A stretch of DNA of 64,000 nucleotides from the NCBI RefSeq assembly GCF_019754945.1, contig NZ_JAEUWU010000005.1:62001-126000 (forward strand), given 5' to 3'. A model generated the notes under the pieces. It was not told the DNA's origin. It ran no database searches and saw nothing but the letters and a program-made list of their open reading frames with translations. Below, one piece after another: positions 62,727-64,000 of this stretch. This DNA is from Corynebacterium pseudokroppenstedtii (GTDB lineage: Bacteria; Actinomycetota; Actinomycetes; Mycobacteriales; Mycobacteriaceae). How positions within the stretch are numbered: position 1 is the stretch's first letter; each line of letters opens with the position of its first letter. A program made the translations under genes and the position numbers.

Positions 62727-64000
62727 GTGAAAAAAGGTAAGAAGAACTCTGGTGGGTCGACGGCCGTTCGTACTGGCTCTTTTCGACGTTCCGCTGTCTC
62801 TTCTGTCCTCACCGTGCTCACCATCATCGTGGTGGCCGCGGTGATCGTTGGGGCTGTGGTCATATACCATCAGCGCAACGCATACACATCTGCCAACCCG
62901 GCGGGGCCAGCCGATAGTGGTGTCTCCGCGTCCGGGCCGAACGCGGACGCTCCCATTCCCGACATCACGAAAGCCCTCCAGGGGCCGGCGTCCAACGGTG
63001 CTTTGGGTCAATTGGCTGGCCAGGTGACCGACGCGTCCACCGGGAAGACGTTGTGGGAGAAGAATTCGTCCACCGCGATGGTTCCAGCGTCGTCAACAAA
63101 AATGATGACGACGGCGGCTGCGCTGTTAACTCTTGGCCCGAAGGATCGAGTTCGCACGGTGGTGAAACGAGGCACGAAGCCTGGGCAGATCGTGCTGGTT
63201 GGTGGCGGTGACGTGACGCTCGCTGCGTCGAAAGACAGCGCGTTTTACACGAACGCCCCCACGATCCAGGACTTGGCGAGCCAAGTGAAGAAGAACATGG
63301 GCGGTCAGCCGGTGACGAGCGTGGTGGTTGATAATTCACGTGCCGGCCAGGGCGATACCTTTAATTCGACGTGGAGTCGCGGGGATATCTCTGGCGGAAA
63401 CGTGACCTCCGTGGACTCTGTCATGCTCAACGGGGGACGGCAGGATCCCAGCGACGCCGATTCCCCGCGAACGGACAATCCGGCGTTAGTTGCCGGACAA
63501 GCGCTAGCTAATGCCGTGGGACTCTCTAGCAGCAGTTCTGACGGCGGTGATGGCGCAGACAATGGTGGCGAATCCGGTAGCTCCGGCGACTCCGGTGAAA
63601 CCGATGATGAGTCCGGCAACTCGGGCGGGGGAGACGACAACTCCCAGGGAGTGTCCGTGTCCAAGAAATCCGTGGATACCGAGGATGGCGAACTCGGCGC
63701 TGTGGAATCCGCCCCGCTAGACATCAGGATCCACGACATGCTCGTGAATTCCGACAACATGGAAGCTGAAGCGATCGGTAGAGAAATCGCGAAGAAAGAA
63801 GGCAAGCCCTTGACGTTCGAGGGCGCGACGTCCGCGACCAAAGAGGTTCTCTCCCAGCACGGTTTCCCCCTCGAGAGCGTGGTCCTCAAAGACAATTCGG
63901 GAATGAGCCCGGATAACCGCATTACTCCACGCCTTCTCGACCGCATCATGGTGAAAGCCACATCCCCGGTGACCAACGAGGGAGATTCCGGTTCGTCCTC
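62727..64000 (+). CDS. dacB: D-alanyl-D-alanine carboxypeptidase/endopeptidase (PBP4, S13 family), 3' end cut by window
   Basis: Penicillin-binding peptidase that trims or splits peptidoglycan peptides outside the membrane. The frame from GTG 62727 stays open to the window end (about 424 codons visible). An N-terminal anchor span (about 27-47, VLTVLTIIVVAAVIVGAVV) is followed by a linker and the S13 domain. The active-site serine motif is SSTK in MVPASSTKMM, and DNSGMSPDN is the second motif. An acidic Ser/Gly/Asp insert lies at about 265-305 (63520-63650). No ribosome site precedes the GTG, but TAAACT ends seven bases before it, so a leaderless transcript is likely. Opposite to ppa. Confidence 0.9.
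   Translation, partial: MKKGKKNSGGSTAVRTGSFRRSAVSSVLTVLTIIVVAAVIVGAVVIYHQRNAYTSANPAGPADSGVSASGPNADAPIPDITKALQGPASNGALGQLAGQVTDASTGKTLWEKNSSTAMVPASSTKMMTTAAALLTLGPKDRVRTVVKRGTKPGQIVLVGGGDVTLAASKDSAFYTNAPTIQDLASQVKKNMGGQPVTSVVVDNSRAGQGDTFNSTWSRGDISGGNVTSVDSVMLNGGRQDPSDADSPRTDNPALVAGQALANAVGLSSSSSDGGDGADNGGESGSSGDSGETDDESGNSGGGDDNSQGVSVSKKSVDTEDGELGAVESAPLDIRIHDMLVNSDNMEAEAIGREIAKKEGKPLTFEGATSATKEVLSQHGFPLESVVLKDNSGMSPDNRITPRLLDRIMVKATSPVTNEGDSGSS

Overview
This window looks like a chromosome segment of a Corynebacterium. The evidence is gene content and order, not a database match: a glnX-glnH-pknG operon near fpr-pta-ackA, a sulfate-assimilation cluster cysI-cysX-cysH-cysD-cysN-cysY with a TSUP exporter-type gene (cysZ) ahead of it, groEL with HrcA-type CIRCE operators followed by ppk2, and two perfect TAGAC-N6-GTCTA (McbR-type) operators. 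The small porin genes porH/porA, which sit between groEL2 and ppk2 in C. glutamicum, have no counterpart here. That would fit a lineage without a mycolate outer membrane (C. kroppenstedtii is one possibility), but the species is inferred, not shown.

Layout. 1-2438: thiamine thiazole genes thiS (cut by the left edge), thiG and thiF (with a fused rhodanese domain). 2628-4007: a GH13 glycosidase. 4116-6508: an AT-richer ABC ATPase/membrane protein cassette. 6581-9362: thiE and thiC on the minus strand, thiC under a TPP riboswitch. 9456-13190: a two-component system in one operon with an ABC-2 exporter. 13338-14480: thiD. 14535-18559: DinB-like protein, GNAT, L-lactate dehydrogenase-like enzyme and an APC permease, all minus strand. 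19083-27233: sulfur assimilation with two McbR-type operators and a Cys-rich leader ORF before cysI. 27330-27486: a palindromic repeat block. 27590-32298: fpr, pta, ackA. 32399-38876: small membrane protein, L,D-transpeptidase, pknG, glnH, glnX. 39108-41439: ABC-2 exporter and MarR. 41518-44138: xth, GNAT, def. 44223-47420: DUF3263 protein, LytR_C protein, GCS2 ligase. 47470-50169: a protein of unknown function, a candidate leaderless 50-residue gene, and an M20 dipeptidase. 50245-53399: CIRCE/groEL and ppk2 with strong terminators. 53330-56294: degenerate adenylation-domain protein with its MarR regulator, and a rhodanese. 56374-62029: a secreted protein divergent from a UgpA-E-B-C-like ABC importer. 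62095-64000: ppa and the start of dacB, cut by the right edge.

Working together: the thi genes cover both the thiazole (ThiS/G/F) and pyrimidine (ThiC/D) branches and their joining (ThiE). The cys genes cover sulfate activation (CysD/N), APS reduction (CysH), sulfite reduction (CysI with a ferredoxin/FprA-type electron supply) and siroheme iron insertion (CysY). GlnX-GlnH-PknG is the known corynebacterial sensor module that controls 2-oxoglutarate dehydrogenase through OdhI. Pta-AckA links acetate and acetyl-CoA.
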